Shown here in pieces: positions 48,008 through 56,493 of a stretch of DNA of 64,000 nucleotides. The notes beneath the pieces are model-generated. The model had not been told where the DNA came from. It ran no database searches and saw nothing but the letters and a program-made list of their open reading frames with translations. Position 1 is the stretch's first letter; each line of letters starts with the position of its first letter. Made by a program: the position numbers and the translations under genes. The stretch spans positions 124,001-188,000 of the forward strand of contig RECY01000023.1 in NCBI GenBank assembly GCA_007693785.1. The letters are read 5' to 3'. This stretch comes from Phycisphaerales bacterium (GTDB lineage Bacteria > Planctomycetota > Phycisphaerae > Phycisphaerales > UBA1924).

Positions 48008-49014
48008 CCACCCCGCCCGCCAGCGCGAGCCCCGACACCCGGCCCGGCACCCCGCGCGACACCCCGGGCGACACCCCGGGCGAAAACCGTCTCCTCGAGC
48101 ACATCGAACAACGCACCCGCGCCCTCTTCGCGACGCGACCCGACGTCCCCGTCGGCCCGGGCGACGACTGCGCCGTCATCCGCACGCCCGCCGGCGATGA
48201 CCTGCTCATCACCGTCGATCAGCTCGTCGCGGGCGTTCATTTCGACCCCGCGACCACCTCGCCCGATCAGATCGCCCGCAAAGCCGTCGCGCGATCGGTC
48301 AGCGACATCGCCGCGATGGGCGGCTCCTGCTGGCTCGCGACCGCGACCGCGCTGCTGCCCCAGGGCTACGCGGACGCGCAGGAGCTGTTCGATCGCGTTC
48401 ACGCGCACGCCGAGGCGTTCGGGTGCCCCGTCGTCGGGGGCGACATCGCCTCGGGTCCGTCGTCCCCACTGACGCTGACGGTGACCGTTTTGGGCCGCCC
48501 GCACCCCGCCCGCGGGGTGGTGCGGCGCAGCGGCGCGAAGCCCGGCGATCGCGTCTACGTCACGGGGCGTCTCGGGGGCTCGCTCGCCTCCGGGCGTCAC
48601 CTGCGGTTTGAGCCGCGACTGCACGAAGCGCGATGGCTCTGCGACACCCTGGGCGACCGCCTGCACGCGATGATCGATCTCTCCGACGGGCTCGGCCTCG
48701 ACGCCGACCGCCTCGCCCGCGCCTCCGGCGCGGATCTGGAGCTCGACGCCGCCGTCATCCCGCAGCACGCCGACTGCCCCGGCTGGCGGGCCGCGATGAG
48801 CGACGGCGAGGACTACGAGCTCCTGTTCACCTGCGACCCGGACGCGACCCTCCCCGACCGCTGCCCGGGCCCGGACGCCGACACGCCCGGCCCCAGCCTC
48901 CGATGGATCGGACGCGTCCTCGAACCACGCGACACCCGGGCCCCGCACGCCCGTGTTGTCGATGAAAAAGGCGAGCAACGCCCCGTCCGCCACATGGGCT
49001 TCGAGCACGCCTGA
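48004..49014 (+). CDS. thiL: Thiamine-monophosphate kinase
   Basis: 336 residues. It phosphorylates thiamine monophosphate to the active cofactor. The GTG start at 48004 overlaps the speA stop (GTGA), giving coupling. Motifs: VPVGPGDDCAVI, ITVDQLVAGVHFDP, RKAVARSVSDIAAMGG, VVGGDIASGP, GRLGGSLASGRHL, MIDLSDGLGLDADRLARAS and SDGEDYELLFTC, the AIR-synthase-like nucleotide-binding pattern. Residues 1-30 are a low-complexity Thr/Pro/Asp extension. The pairing with arginine decarboxylase has no known metabolic logic. Confidence 0.95.
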   Translation: MTTPPASASPDTRPGTPRDTPGDTPGENRLLEHIEQRTRALFATRPDVPVGPGDDCAVIRTPAGDDLLITVDQLVAGVHFDPATTSPDQIARKAVARSVSDIAAMGGSCWLATATALLPQGYADAQELFDRVHAHAEAFGCPVVGGDIASGPSSPLTLTVTVLGRPHPARGVVRRSGAKPGDRVYVTGRLGGSLASGRHLRFEPRLHEARWLCDTLGDRLHAMIDLSDGLGLDADRLARASGADLELDAAVIPQHADCPGWRAAMSDGEDYELLFTCDPDATLPDRCPGPDADTPGPSLRWIGRVLEPRDTRAPHARVVDEKGEQRPVRHMGFEHA

Positions 49015-49067
49015 TCAGCCCCCGACACCCCCGCGCCACACCGCGCCCCGACGCGAACAATCCACCG

Positions 49068-49769
49068 ATGCCCCCGACCGAGATCATCGACCGACACTGC
49101 CCCGACGAGCGCGCCACCCGACGCCTCGGCCTCGACCTCGGCGCGGTGCTTCGACCGGGCGACGCCCTCGAACTCGTCGGCCCCCTCGGCGCGGGCAAGA
49201 CCACGCTCGTCCGCGCTATCGCCGAGGGCCTCGGGCTCGACACCCAGGCCGTCAGCAGCCCGACCTACGTCATCGTCCACGAGTACGCCGAACCGCGCCC
49301 GAGCGATCCGGACGAGGACGACGACGACCGCCCCGCCCCGCCGACACTCGTCCACGCCGATTTCTATCGACTGGGCGAAGCCGACGAGCTCGACGCGCTC
49401 GGGTGGGACCGCCTCACTTCCCCGGACGCGCGCACGATCATCGTCGCGGAGTGGCCCGAACGCGCCCCGGGCGCGCTCGACGCCCAGCCCGGCGGCGTCG
49501 CCCGCCTCACCATCGAGCCGACCGGCGCGACCACCCGCGACGTGCGTCTCGAGATCCCCGACTCGTGGCGCGACCGGGCCGCCTTCGACGCCCTCCGCCC
49601 GCGAGCCGCCACCGTCTGCCCGGTGACCGGGCGGCCCGTGCCCGTCGAGAGCCCCACGTGGCCCTTCGCCGATGAGAAGGCTCGCCTCGCCGACCTCGAC
49701 CGCTGGTTCACCGAGCAGTACACCGTGAGCCGCGAGATCCGCGAGACCGATCTCGAACTCGGCGACTGA
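49068..49769 (+). CDS. tsaE: TsaE (t6A synthesis ATPase) with degenerate YacG-like C-terminal tail
   Basis: 233 residues; TsaE alone is about 155. Residues 1-165 are TsaE, the ATPase that regenerates the TsaBD complex making threonylcarbamoyladenosine in tRNA: Walker A GPLGAGKTT (38-46), SSPTYVIVHEY, LVHADFYRL and VAEWPERAP. An acidic insertion (DPDEDDDD) lies near 85. Residues 180-225 resemble YacG, the gyrase-inhibitor zinc finger: CPVTGRPVPVESPTWPFADE, then KARLADLDRWFTEQYTVS. The YacG pattern is CPxCxxPV...PFCSxxCxxxDLxxWxxxxY; only the first of its four Cys remains (Cys184). AACAAT lies six bases before the start. Confidence 0.88.
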   Translation: MPPTEIIDRHCPDERATRRLGLDLGAVLRPGDALELVGPLGAGKTTLVRAIAEGLGLDTQAVSSPTYVIVHEYAEPRPSDPDEDDDDRPAPPTLVHADFYRLGEADELDALGWDRLTSPDARTIIVAEWPERAPGALDAQPGGVARLTIEPTGATTRDVRLEIPDSWRDRAAFDALRPRAATVCPVTGRPVPVESPTWPFADEKARLADLDRWFTEQYTVSREIRETDLELGD

Positions 49770-49810
49770 GCCCCCGACAGAGCGATGCCGCCGGATCGCC
49801 GGACGCCGGG

Positions 49811-49816
49811 TACGCT
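49811..49816 (+). promoter_or_regulatory. Leaderless-type -10 box (TACGCT) before the ExbB-like gene
   Basis: TACGCT ends exactly six bases before ATG 49823; no Shine-Dalgarno. Confidence 0.4.
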
Positions 49817-49822
49817 CCGGGC

Positions 49823-50578
49823 ATGAGCGTGCAAGCGGTGCAACCGGGCGCGGCGCCCTCGCCGATGGGCGAGCCCTTCGGGCTCTGGGCGTTGTTCGTG
49901 CAGTCGCTGGACGTCTTCACGCTCGTGCTCGTCGCCGGGTCGCTGTTCGCGGTCGCGTGGATCGTGCGCTGCGCGATCGAGGTGCGCGGGTCGCGGATTT
50001 TGCCGCCGTCTTCGGTCGCGAGCGCGCGCGCGCTCATCGCGGGCGCGGGCGACCGGGGCGCGTGGCGGAGGTTCGCCGAGAGCGAGGGGACATTCCTGGC
50101 GCTGGTGGTGCGCGCGGGGCTGGCGGCGTCCCCGCGCGGGCGCGCAGCCGTGCGAGAAGCGGCCGAACTCCGCGCCAGCGCCGAGACCGCGTCGTGGTTC
50201 CGTCGCATCGAGATCCTGAACGTCATCGGTAACCTCGCCCCGCTCGTCGGGCTCGCGGGGACCGTGTGGGGCATGATCCTCGCGTTCAGCTCGCTCAGCG
50301 CCGCCGGCGGGGAGGCCGGCCCGGGGGAGCTGAGCGCCGGGATCAGCAAGGCCCTGTTTCACACGCTGCTCGGGCTGCTGCTGGCGATCCCGTGCCTCCT
50401 GGCGTTCGGGTTGTTCCGCGCGGTGGTGGACCGGGCCTGCACCGAAGCGATGGTCCTCGCCTCAGAACTGGTCGAGCGTCTCCCACTCAGCGACAATTTA
50501 AGCAATGGGCCGATTAATGGCCCGGACGACGGGCCGAGAGACGAACCGGGCTCGCCCGGCGAGAAAGTGCGGGGCTGA
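49823..50578 (+). CDS. MotA/TolQ/ExbB proton-channel family protein
   Basis: 251 residues. Three membrane helices in the ExbB order: FTLVLVAGSLFAVAWIV near 35-52, then LNVIGNLAPLVGLAGTVWGM and ALFHTLLGLLLAIPCLLAF after a long cytoplasmic loop. The conserved pore segment NLAPLVGLAGTVWGMI is clear. With ExbD partners it forms a proton channel that powers an envelope process: outer-membrane uptake through TonB, or Tol-like functions. The tail has a short Gly/Pro/Asp repeat (NGPINGPDDGPRD). It is followed within three bases by the first ExbD. No TonB gene is in view. Confidence 0.9.
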   Translation: MSVQAVQPGAAPSPMGEPFGLWALFVQSLDVFTLVLVAGSLFAVAWIVRCAIEVRGSRILPPSSVASARALIAGAGDRGAWRRFAESEGTFLALVVRAGLAASPRGRAAVREAAELRASAETASWFRRIEILNVIGNLAPLVGLAGTVWGMILAFSSLSAAGGEAGPGELSAGISKALFHTLLGLLLAIPCLLAFGLFRAVVDRACTEAMVLASELVERLPLSDNLSNGPINGPDDGPRDEPGSPGEKVRG

Positions 50579-50581
50579 GTC

Positions 50582-51004
50582 GTGCGCCGGCGCATCTTCC
50601 ACGCCCCGCACGCGACGGGCAAGATCAACGTCACGCCCATGATCGACGTCGTGATGGTGCTGATCATCTTCTACCTGCTCGTCGGCAAGCTCGCCGGCGA
50701 CCGACGCCCGCCGATGGCGCTCCCGACCAGCGCCGCGAGCGTCGAGCGATCCCCCACCGACCCGATCATCGTGAACGTGCGCACACCCGCGAGCGACGCC
50801 CCGGCGCGCGATCTCCGCGTCGAGGTCGAGCAGCGCGAGCTCGGGCCCGAGGCGCTCGGCGTGCTCCTGCGCACCGCCGAGCCCGGGCGCGCCGTCCTCG
50901 TGCGCGCGCCGCGTGACGCGTCGTGGTCCTCGGTCGCGCCCGTGCTCCACGCCTGCCGGGACGCGGGGCGATCGGTGCGACTCGCGACGGAGCCCGCGCC
51001 GTGA
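50582..51004 (+). CDS. ExbD/TolR family protein, first copy
   Basis: 140 residues, GTG start at 50582, three bases after the ExbB stop. A single N-terminal membrane helix carries the essential Asp: NVTPMIDVVMVLIIFYLLVG. The periplasmic part has the ExbD fold (LRVEVEQRELGPEALGVLL, then RAVLVRAPRDASW). It ends in a GTGA overlap with a second ExbD gene. It works with the ExbB channel to use proton flow. Confidence 0.88.
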   Translation: MRRRIFHAPHATGKINVTPMIDVVMVLIIFYLLVGKLAGDRRPPMALPTSAASVERSPTDPIIVNVRTPASDAPARDLRVEVEQRELGPEALGVLLRTAEPGRAVLVRAPRDASWSSVAPVLHACRDAGRSVRLATEPAP

Positions 51005-51513
51005 GCGGGTCGCCCTTCCACGCCGAGCCGTCCGCCGACCGCGAGCAGGACTCGGCCCGCCCGCGCTCCTTGCGCCGTCGCGACGCCCGGGCCGTCTGGG
51101 ACCTGCACATGGGCCCGAACATGACGCCGATGGTGGACGTCACGCTCGTGATCCTGATCTTTTTCATGGCGAGCACCGCCTTCATCGGCCCGGAGTGGGT
51201 GCTCGAGCTCGCCCCGCGCGATCGCCCGACGCCCGCCAAAGCGCAGGCCGCCCCGCGCGGGCCCGCGCTCCCCGGCGCGACGTTCGAGATCCGCCTCGCC
51301 ACCGACGCCGGGGGTGCACCGAGCCTTCAGGGGCTCGGGATCGAAACCGACGACCCGCGCGCGATGGCCCGAGCCGCGAGCGAGGTCGCGAGCGCCACCG
51401 ACGGCGCCGAGTTCGTCCTCACCCCCGAACCCGCCACGCCATACCAGCTCGTGCTGCGCGCACACGAAGCGTTCCACGCGCTCGGCGTGCCGATCCGCGT
51501 CGCGACCGACTGA
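51001..51513 (+). CDS. ExbD/TolR family protein, second copy
   Basis: 170 residues, GTG start at 51001 overlapping the stop of the first ExbD. An Arg-rich cytoplasmic N-terminus of about 38 residues precedes the helix NMTPMVDVTLVILIFFMAST with its conserved Asp. The periplasmic part includes TFEIRLATDAGG and ends GVPIRVATD. Two different ExbD proteins after one ExbB suggest a heteromeric stator, as in several TonB-rich or Tol-like systems. Confidence 0.85.
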   Translation: MSGSPFHAEPSADREQDSARPRSLRRRDARAVWDLHMGPNMTPMVDVTLVILIFFMASTAFIGPEWVLELAPRDRPTPAKAQAAPRGPALPGATFEIRLATDAGGAPSLQGLGIETDDPRAMARAASEVASATDGAEFVLTPEPATPYQLVLRAHEAFHALGVPIRVATD

Positions 51514-51522
51514 GGCGACGCC

Positions 51523-51942
51523 TCACAACCGCTCGCCGCGCGCGAACCGCGCCCCCACCTCGCGCAGCAAGCTTGCGAGCGTGTCATACTTCATCAATCC
51601 CGCCGCCTCCTCGAGCGTCGCCCAGCGGCGTTCCCGCGTCGCCTGCTCGGCCCAGCGGTCCAACTCGCGATCCAGCGGCACCAGGAAAACCTCCACCTCG
51701 CACCGACCGCCCCACTTCTCGTAGCTGTACCGCCCGATCGGCTCGACCTCGGCCTTGCCGATCACGCCAGCCTCCTCTAACGCCTCGATCTCCGCCATCT
51801 GACGCGGCGACTTGCCCGGGTCGATCAGCCCCTTGGGGATCGTCCACCCGCCGGAGTTGGCCGTCACAATCACGCACTCGACCGCGCCGCCGCCGGGGGG
51901 GCGTCGGTAGACGAGAGCCGCGGCTTGCGGGGTGATGGGCAT
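51523..51942 (-). CDS. NUDIX hydrolase, diadenosine/diphosphoinositol-phosphate type
   Basis: 139 residues from ATG 51942 (MPITPQAAALVYRRPPGG); a GTG at 52011 would add 23 Pro/Gly-rich residues. The NUDIX box is GKSPRQMAEIEALEEAGVIG. The invariant Arg of the REUxEE part is replaced by Ile, while the metal-binding Glu pair is kept. WTIPKGLIDPG and YSYEKWGGRCEVEVFLV are typical of DIPP/MutT-like enzymes. Substrate not predictable. It converges on the ExbD operon with nine bases between stops. Confidence 0.82.
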   Translation of the reverse strand: MPITPQAAALVYRRPPGGGAVECVIVTANSGGWTIPKGLIDPGKSPRQMAEIEALEEAGVIGKAEVEPIGRYSYEKWGGRCEVEVFLVPLDRELDRWAEQATRERRWATLEEAAGLMKYDTLASLLREVGARFARGERL

Positions 51943-52048
51943 GGGGGCGCCGCCACCGGGGGTGTCCGGCGCGCGGCGGGGTTGGGATGACGGTGCCGAG
52001 CCGGGTTTCACAACGCATCCTCCCGCTCGTGCGTGCCGCTCGCGGGGC

Positions 52049-53365
52049 TCAGCCCCGGGCCGCGGCCGGCTCCCCTGTTGACCAGATCGGGTATCGCCCG
52101 CAGAGTTCGCGAACTTCTTCGCGCACGCGCCCGGTGACGGATGCAGCGCCCGCCGAAGTGAGGACCTGCTCGATCCAGTCGGCGATGCGGGCCATCTCGG
52201 GCTCGCGGAAGCCGCGGGTCGTGGCGGCCGGCGTCCCGAGGCGGACGCCGCTGGTCTGCTTGGGCGGTCGCGGGTCCTGCGGGACGCCGTTCTTGTTGCA
52301 GATGATGCCCGCGTTCTCCATCCACCGCTCGGCGTCGGCCCCGGTCAGCTCGGCGCTCTTCGGGCGAAGATCCACGAGCATGAGGTGGTTGTCCGTCCCG
52401 CCGCTGGAGATGCGGAAGCCGCGCTCGGTCAGGGCCGACGCCAGCGCCTTCGCGTTGACCTTCACCTGCTGCTGATACCGCTTGAACTCGGGCTTCAACG
52501 CCTCGCCGAACGCGACGGCTTTCGCCCCGATGACGTGCATGAGCGGACCGCCCTGGGTGCCGGGGAAGAGGGCGCGGTTGAACTTCTTGGCGAGGTCTTC
52601 GTCGTTGGTGAGGAAGAGCCCGCCGCGCGGGCCGCGGAGGGTCTTGTGGGTCGTGGTCGTGACGACGTGGCAGTGCGGGAAGGGCGAGGGGTGCTCCCCG
52701 GCCGCAACGAGCCCGGCGATGTGCGCGATGTCCGCGTGCAGGATCGCCCCGCACTTGTCGGCGATCTCGCGGAACCGCTTGAAGTCGATCTCACGCGGAT
52801 AGGCGCTGTAGCCGCACATCAATAGCTTGGGCTTGTGTGCCATGCACACACGCTCCACGGCATCGTAATCGATCCGCTCAAAATCCGGGTGGGCCGTGTC
52901 GTAGTGCAGCGGGTAGTGGACGGGGTTGAACCACTTGCCGCTCATGTTGACCTTGAGCCCGTGGGAGAGGTGCCCGCCATCGGAGAGCTCAAGGCTCGCG
53001 AACGTGTCGCCGGGCTGGAGCAGCGCGAGGAACAGGGCCGCGTTGGCCTGCGCGCCCGAGTGCGGCTGCACGTTGGCGAATGCGCAGCCGAAGAGGCTCC
53101 GGGCCCGGTCGATCGCGATCGTCTCGATCTGATCGTGCCAGACGCACCCGCCGTAGTAGCGGGCCCCCGGGTACCCCTCGGCGTACTTGTTCGTCAGGCA
53201 CGTCCCCATCGCGTGCATGACCGCGGGCGAGGCGTGGTTCTCGCTGGCAATGAGCTCGATGGTCGTGTCCTGACGCTCGCCCTCTTTCTCAATGAGGTTG
53301 GCGATCTCCGGATCGGCGTCGCGGAGAAGGGCGAGGACGTCGCTGGTGATGGGGTCGCTGCTCAT
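52049..53365 (-). CDS. glyA: Serine hydroxymethyltransferase
   Basis: 438 residues. A PLP enzyme converting serine and tetrahydrofolate to glycine and methylene-tetrahydrofolate, the main one-carbon source. [50 protein letters not shown] and the PLP-lysine motif [15 protein letters not shown] (Lys241) are all standard. The start is ATG 53365. TAGAAT lies five bases upstream and no Shine-Dalgarno is visible, so a leaderless transcript is likely. Confidence 0.97.
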   Translation of the reverse strand: MSSDPITSDVLALLRDADPEIANLIEKEGERQDTTIELIASENHASPAVMHAMGTCLTNKYAEGYPGARYYGGCVWHDQIETIAIDRARSLFGCAFANVQPHSGAQANAALFLALLQPGDTFASLELSDGGHLSHGLKVNMSGKWFNPVHYPLHYDTAHPDFERIDYDAVERVCMAHKPKLLMCGYSAYPREIDFKRFREIADKCGAILHADIAHIAGLVAAGEHPSPFPHCHVVTTTTHKTLRGPRGGLFLTNDEDLAKKFNRALFPGTQGGPLMHVIGAKAVAFGEALKPEFKRYQQQVKVNAKALASALTERGFRISSGGTDNHLMLVDLRPKSAELTGADAERWMENAGIICNKNGVPQDPRPPKQTSGVRLGTPAATTRGFREPEMARIADWIEQVLTSAGAASVTGRVREEVRELCGRYPIWSTGEPAAARG

Positions 53366-53370
53366 GGGCG

Positions 53371-53376
53371 ATTCTA
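53371..53376 (-). promoter_or_regulatory. Leaderless-type -10 box (TAGAAT) before glyA
   Basis: On the minus strand TAGAAT ends five bases before the glyA ATG. Confidence 0.4.
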
Positions 53377-53450
53377 GGGGTCGCCCGCCGCCCCAGTGCG
53401 GCCTAGCCCCGTGCCAAGGGCTCGCCCGGCGGGGTCCTTTCAGATCGGGT

Positions 53451-54404
53451 TCAGATCAGGGCCACCGCCATGAACAAGACGGCAAAGACGCCGACGATGC
53501 CCGCGATCACTGAGAGCAACGCCCAGACCAGCCAAGCCCTGTGCATGCGGAAACCAACGACGAAGGCGCGATTCCAGTACCAGGCCAGCCAGACCGCGTA
53601 GGGCACGAGGCCGTACATCAATGCCTCGCCCACGTGTTCCGAAATATCGAAATAAGCCCAATAGAACCGCTCGCTGAGCGGGCTCGCGATCCCCCAACGG
53701 CTCTGATCAATCAGGGCGCGGGCGATGCCGACGAGCGAATAGCATGTTTCGACCGCCGCCAGCACGGTTGGCGCGATCAGCGCATAGGCCGCCGCTCGAG
53801 CGACGTGCGCCACGCGCAGCTTCGCGAGCCGGCGGCTCTTGACCAGCGCCAGCAGCACCGCGGGGTACGCCAGCGCCGGGAGCGTCAGCACGACCAGGAT
53901 CATCAGGATCACATCCAGGTGCCAGTCGATCCCACCACCCACAACGGACCCGTACGGGAGGAGCAGCCCGGCCCGTGCGAAAAGGTGGAAGTACGGATCG
54001 CTCCAAGACTCGGCCCCTGACAGCAGCAAAGCCGCGAAGAACGAGACCCGGGCGATGAACCCCAGCAGCAAGAACATCACCGGCAGCCCGACCGCCCACG
54101 CCACGAGCCGCCCGGGCCGGATCTCATGGTGCAACTCCACGCGCCGCCAGAACCGGTTCGGCAGCACAAGCCACCCGATTGTGCGCACGAACGCCGCCGG
54201 CAGCCGCCCCCGCGGCTCGTGCTCCCAAAACCCCGCCAGCCGCCCGTAGGCCGGGTTCAGCACGTCGCGGCACAGGAACCCCTCCCCGCACTCCGAACAC
54301 GTCAGTTCCATCGGGCACCGCGACGGCTCCAGACGGCCCCACGACGCGACCTCCCCCGAAAGGTCGTAGCCGCAGCGGGGGCAGGATGGAGACGATGCCG
54401 GCAC
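53451..54404 (-). CDS. Zinc-ribbon multi-pass membrane protein, paralogue 3 of 3
   Basis: 317 residues from GTG 54404, chosen because [17 protein letters not shown] then lies as close to the N-terminus as in its two paralogues; GTG 54437 is an alternative. The N-terminal ribbon has two Cys pairs (CPRCGYDL and CSECGEGF) around RCPMELT. A shared block follows: [10 protein letters not shown], then [19 protein letters not shown]. Five or so membrane helices follow, ending [18 protein letters not shown] and [18 protein letters not shown]. The tandem paralogues and shared blocks define a family with no recognised function. It is last in a minus-strand series of three. Confidence 0.72.
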   Translation of the reverse strand: MPASSPSCPRCGYDLSGEVASWGRLEPSRCPMELTCSECGEGFLCRDVLNPAYGRLAGFWEHEPRGRLPAAFVRTIGWLVLPNRFWRRVELHHEIRPGRLVAWAVGLPVMFLLLGFIARVSFFAALLLSGAESWSDPYFHLFARAGLLLPYGSVVGGGIDWHLDVILMILVVLTLPALAYPAVLLALVKSRRLAKLRVAHVARAAAYALIAPTVLAAVETCYSLVGIARALIDQSRWGIASPLSERFYWAYFDISEHVGEALMYGLVPYAVWLAWYWNRAFVVGFRMHRAWLVWALLSVIAGIVGVFAVLFMAVALI

Positions 54405-54442
54405 GCGGAAATCATAACTTCTGATCGCGCCCCGCACCCGGC

Positions 54443-55417
54443 TCAAAATAGTGGGGGCAAGAACACTACCGCGATGCGAGCCCCGACGCCGACCGCGAGC
54501 ATCGCAGCCGCGAGCAGTGCCCATGCCCAGAGGACGCCGCGCATTTTGCAGCCGACGACCATCGCCTGATGCCAGTACCACGCGAGCCAGATCATGTACA
54601 CGTAGAAAAAGTAATGCTTCAAATAGCTCATCGGCTGTGATGCGCTGAGCTGCCCCCGCCACAAGGCGTAGTTCACGAACACTTCATCAACCCCACGAGA
54701 GCCCACCATCGTCACCGGCTGCACGATCACGCGCGAGGTCACCACGACCGAGTACCCGAGTTCGATCAACGCCGCGAGAATAAAGATCACGAGCCCGTAC
54801 GGCGCGGCCCGCATCACGACCGCGGCCCGCATCGCGTCACGCCATACCGCGAACCACGCCAACAGGGCCGCCGGATAGACGAGCGCCATCACCATGTACG
54901 GCAGGAGCGTGAAGACGAGCAGGAAATAAGCATCGGACCAGTCGTACCCGAACTGACTGTGCGTCCCGAAGGGAAGCGTGTAGATATCGCTGAGGCTCGC
55001 GTGGTAGCTGGGATTGAGCCGGTCCGCGATCCCACGGAGCGGCAGCCACACAAAGCTCAGCGCCCGCACCCCCATCGCGAGCACGAGCAGGACGATCGGC
55101 ACGCCGAGCACCCAGCCCACCAGACGCGCCGGACGCACCTCGTGGTGCCAGCGCAGGCGCCCCCAGAACCGGTTCGGGATCGCGAGCCACCCCAGCGTGC
55201 GCACGAACGCGCCCACCAGCCGCTCCCGCGGCTCGTGCTCCCAGAACCCCGGCAGGCGCGAGTCTGGCCACACCACCTCGCGCGACGCGGACGTCTGCCC
55301 GCACTCCGAGCACATGATCTCCATCGGGCATCGCGCCGGCTCCAGACGCGACCACGACGCGGCCTCGCCGGAGAGGTCGTACCAGCAGTTCGGGCAGTAC
55401 GAATAACAAGTCGCCAC
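54443..55417 (-). CDS. Zinc-ribbon multi-pass membrane protein, paralogue 2 of 3
   Basis: 324 residues from ATG 55417. The layout is that of its neighbours: ribbon CPNCWYDLSGEAASWSR and CSECGQTS around RCPMEIM, then FWEHEPRERL, LAIPNRFWGRLRWHHEVRPA, and about six membrane helices, with LAWYWHQAMVVGCKM before the last. It differs most in the central helices and loops. 59 bases separate it from paralogue 1 and 38 from the next start. Function unknown; membrane location is clear. Confidence 0.75.
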   Translation of the reverse strand: MATCYSYCPNCWYDLSGEAASWSRLEPARCPMEIMCSECGQTSASREVVWPDSRLPGFWEHEPRERLVGAFVRTLGWLAIPNRFWGRLRWHHEVRPARLVGWVLGVPIVLLVLAMGVRALSFVWLPLRGIADRLNPSYHASLSDIYTLPFGTHSQFGYDWSDAYFLLVFTLLPYMVMALVYPAALLAWFAVWRDAMRAAVVMRAAPYGLVIFILAALIELGYSVVVTSRVIVQPVTMVGSRGVDEVFVNYALWRGQLSASQPMSYLKHYFFYVYMIWLAWYWHQAMVVGCKMRGVLWAWALLAAAMLAVGVGARIAVVFLPPLF

Positions 55418-55476
55418 GCTTCCGATCTCCCCCGCTCACGGCCGGTGCGCCACGCTCGCACGCCGCCCGCACCGGC

Positions 55477-56403
55477 TCAGATCACGATCCAAGTCCCGTA
55501 CGAGGTCATCATCACCGGTAAGAACGCGATCACGCTCAGCAGCGCCCACACCGGCCACCCCATGTGCAGGCGGTAATTCGCGACCATCGCGCGGTTCCAG
55601 TACCACGCGAGCCACACGAGGCTGAGCGGGTAGTACACATACCAGATCGGGTTCAGCAGCCCGTACAACGCGATCAGGTGCGTCATCGCAAGCGGGACGC
55701 CCACGCCGCTGAAGAGATACGTCGGCTCGACCAGATCGCTCACCGCGATCCAGAGCACGACGCCGATCTCGATCATCATGAAAACGCTGAACACCGTGGT
55801 GCTGTACACCGTGGCTCGGATCACGTGCGCCATGCGCAGCTTCGCCCATCGACGGCTCGTATCCAGCACCGTGAGCATCACCGGGTACGCTAGCAGGGGC
55901 CAGAAGAAGGCCAGGACCGTGAGCAACTTATCCAGGGCGTACCAAGCCGCGGGATGCATCCCGGCGTACCCATACCGCGCGGGGGTTGGAGCCAGCGTGA
56001 AGCCCCAGTGCACCACGCCGATTGCCATGAACTTTATAAAAATCGCTTGCACGCAGATCGAAGCCAGGATGAGCACCATCGGGACGCCGAACGCCCACAC
56101 GCCGAGTCGTCGCCAGCGGATCTCGTGGTGCAGGCGGACGCGCCGCCAGAACAGGTTCGGGATCGCGAGCCAGAGGAGCGTGCGCACGAATGCGCGGACG
56201 CGCCGCCCACGCGGCTCGTGCTCCCAGAAGCCGTTCAAACGCTGATACTTCGGGTTCAGCGCGTCCCGGCAGAGAAACCCGTGCCCGCACTCCGAGCACG
56301 TCAACTCCATCGGGCACCGCGCCGGCGCCTGGCGACCCCACGACGCGACCTCCCCGGCCAGGTCATAACCACAACGCGGGCAGCTCGCCGGTCGCTCGGG
56401 CAT
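55477..56403 (-). CDS. Zinc-ribbon multi-pass membrane protein, paralogue 1 of 3
   Basis: 308 residues from ATG 56403; TAGGCT lies seven bases before it and no Shine-Dalgarno is present, so this gene probably carries the promoter for the three. Ribbon [17 protein letters not shown] and CSECGHGF around RCPMELT; block [10 protein letters not shown] and LAIPNLFWRRVRLHHEIRWR; about six membrane helices; closing [18 protein letters not shown] and [14 protein letters not shown]. Conserved Trp/His-rich blocks on the cytoplasmic side suggest a binding surface. No enzymatic motif. Confidence 0.78.
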   Translation of the reverse strand: MPERPASCPRCGYDLAGEVASWGRQAPARCPMELTCSECGHGFLCRDALNPKYQRLNGFWEHEPRGRRVRAFVRTLLWLAIPNLFWRRVRLHHEIRWRRLGVWAFGVPMVLILASICVQAIFIKFMAIGVVHWGFTLAPTPARYGYAGMHPAAWYALDKLLTVLAFFWPLLAYPVMLTVLDTSRRWAKLRMAHVIRATVYSTTVFSVFMMIEIGVVLWIAVSDLVEPTYLFSGVGVPLAMTHLIALYGLLNPIWYVYYPLSLVWLAWYWNRAMVANYRLHMGWPVWALLSVIAFLPVMMTSYGTWIVI

Positions 56404-56493
56404 GTCGCCCAGCCTACCGGAGCCGCCCGCGTGAGGGGTGGGTTCGTGATGGGCAGGTTCGCGCGTGGCAGGCGGGCGCCTGCCCCGGCGGGA

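Noticed and set aside
45900-49100. TPP riboswitch or thiamine operon around thiL
   Set aside because: thiL starts within the speA stop codon, so it has no leader of its own, and no THI-element sequence was recognised upstream of speA.
56466-56484. GGCAGGC-GGGC-GCCTGCC hairpin as a terminator for the BI-1 gene
   Set aside because: A 7-bp stem with no U-tract is common by chance at this GC content.
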